From positions 1 to 12,042 of the forward strand of contig NZ_CALIMQ010000076.1 of assembly GCF_938045535.1 (NCBI RefSeq): a DNA stretch of 12,042 nt. The letters run 5' to 3'. Every line of letters starts with the position of its first letter. Position 1 is the stretch's first letter. Under the pieces are notes generated by a model, which made no database searches, had not been told where the DNA came from, and worked only from the letters and a program-made list of their open reading frames with translations. This document shows, in pieces, positions 11,851-12,042 of this stretch. The DNA comes from an uncultured Campylobacter sp. (lineage in GTDB: Bacteria; Campylobacterota; Campylobacteria; Campylobacterales; Campylobacteraceae). Both the position numbers and the translations under genes were made by a program.

Positions 11851-12042
11851 AAAGACCGCTTTAACGCTTAAAATTCTATCTTTATATCTCATTTCAAGCG
11901 CATTATTTTTAGGATATTTTTTCAAGATAAATTACAGGATGAACGAAGCCGCGCTACTTTCGCACAGGATAAAAGAGCTAAAAGAGATCAAAATGATGAT
12001 CTATATGAAAGCAAGTATGGATGGGCTGGAATCGCTAGCGGA
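11843..12042 (+). CDS. Probable sensor histidine kinase, N-terminal fragment (runs off the right edge)
   Basis: The frame opens with an ATG at 11843, inside the last codons of the regulator (8-nt overlap), and stays open for 66 codons to the window edge. Residues about 7-24 (LTLKILSLYLISSALFLGYFF) form a transmembrane helix after a short cytoplasmic MSEKTA. A charged stretch follows, HRIKELKEIKMMIYMKASMDGLE, probably the start of a helical periplasmic or linker region. No HisKA or ATPase motif lies within the window, so the kinase call rests on the position directly after a response regulator with translational coupling and on the N-terminal helix. Another membrane protein of the operon is possible. 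Confidence 0.7.
   Translation, partial: MSEKTALTLKILSLYLISSALFLGYFFKINYRMNEAALLSHRIKELKEIKMMIYMKASMDGLESLA

Overview
The window reads as chromosomal DNA of an epsilonproteobacterium, most likely a Campylobacter from the less AT-rich, mainly oral or anaerobic group (C. gracilis/showae/rectus-like). Evidence: a PEB4-type SurA-like foldase, an aspA-dcuA pair for aspartate/fumarate metabolism, lone TATAAT -10 boxes behind T-rich DNA without a -35, AAGGA ribosome sites, and intergenic DNA full of AAATTTT and GCGGAATTT words. Genus is inferred from gene content and style; species was not determined. No rRNA, tRNA, CRISPR array, transposase or phage gene was found.

Layout. Positions 1-4884 are all on the minus strand. 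Read in transcription order they are metQ (methionine-binding protein), peb4 (periplasmic prolyl isomerase/chaperone), dedA (membrane protein), aspA (aspartate ammonia-lyase) and the 5' end of dcuA (C4-dicarboxylate antiporter), which runs off the left edge. metQ and peb4 have recognisable -10 boxes, and strong inverted repeats follow both genes. At 4885-5117 a divergent promoter region separates metQ from the plus-strand block valS, a 48-residue membrane protein, ddh (meso-diaminopimelate dehydrogenase) and metN (methionine ABC transporter ATPase). Gaps in this block are 40-60 bp, so it is probably co-transcribed. A hairpin overlapping the metN stop codon may end it.

After metN come 918 bp with no believable gene. 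This stretch is a mosaic of GC-rich and AAATTTT-type words and holds small tandem duplications. It ends in a compact promoter for a second plus-strand operon: a secreted Met/Lys/Asp-rich 77-residue protein, an OmpR-family response regulator and the start of a membrane protein that is probably its sensor kinase. The three reading frames overlap (TAGTG, then 8 nt).

How the genes fit together: aspA and dcuA form the aspartate-to-fumarate/succinate exchange module of microaerobic or anaerobic respiration. metQ and metN belong to one importer (MetNIQ) but sit on opposite strands about 4 kb apart, and no metI permease gene is present. ddh supplies meso-DAP, and so lysine and peptidoglycan precursor, in one step. 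The right-hand operon looks like an envelope-stress or metal-sensing circuit. Its operator candidate is an 11-bp-spaced direct repeat next to the -10 box, as expected for an OmpR/PhoB-type regulator. Most genes are ordinary housekeeping. The points most worth checking are that three-gene operon, an AT-rich in-frame insert in metQ, the 48-residue membrane protein, and the gene-free stretch after metN.
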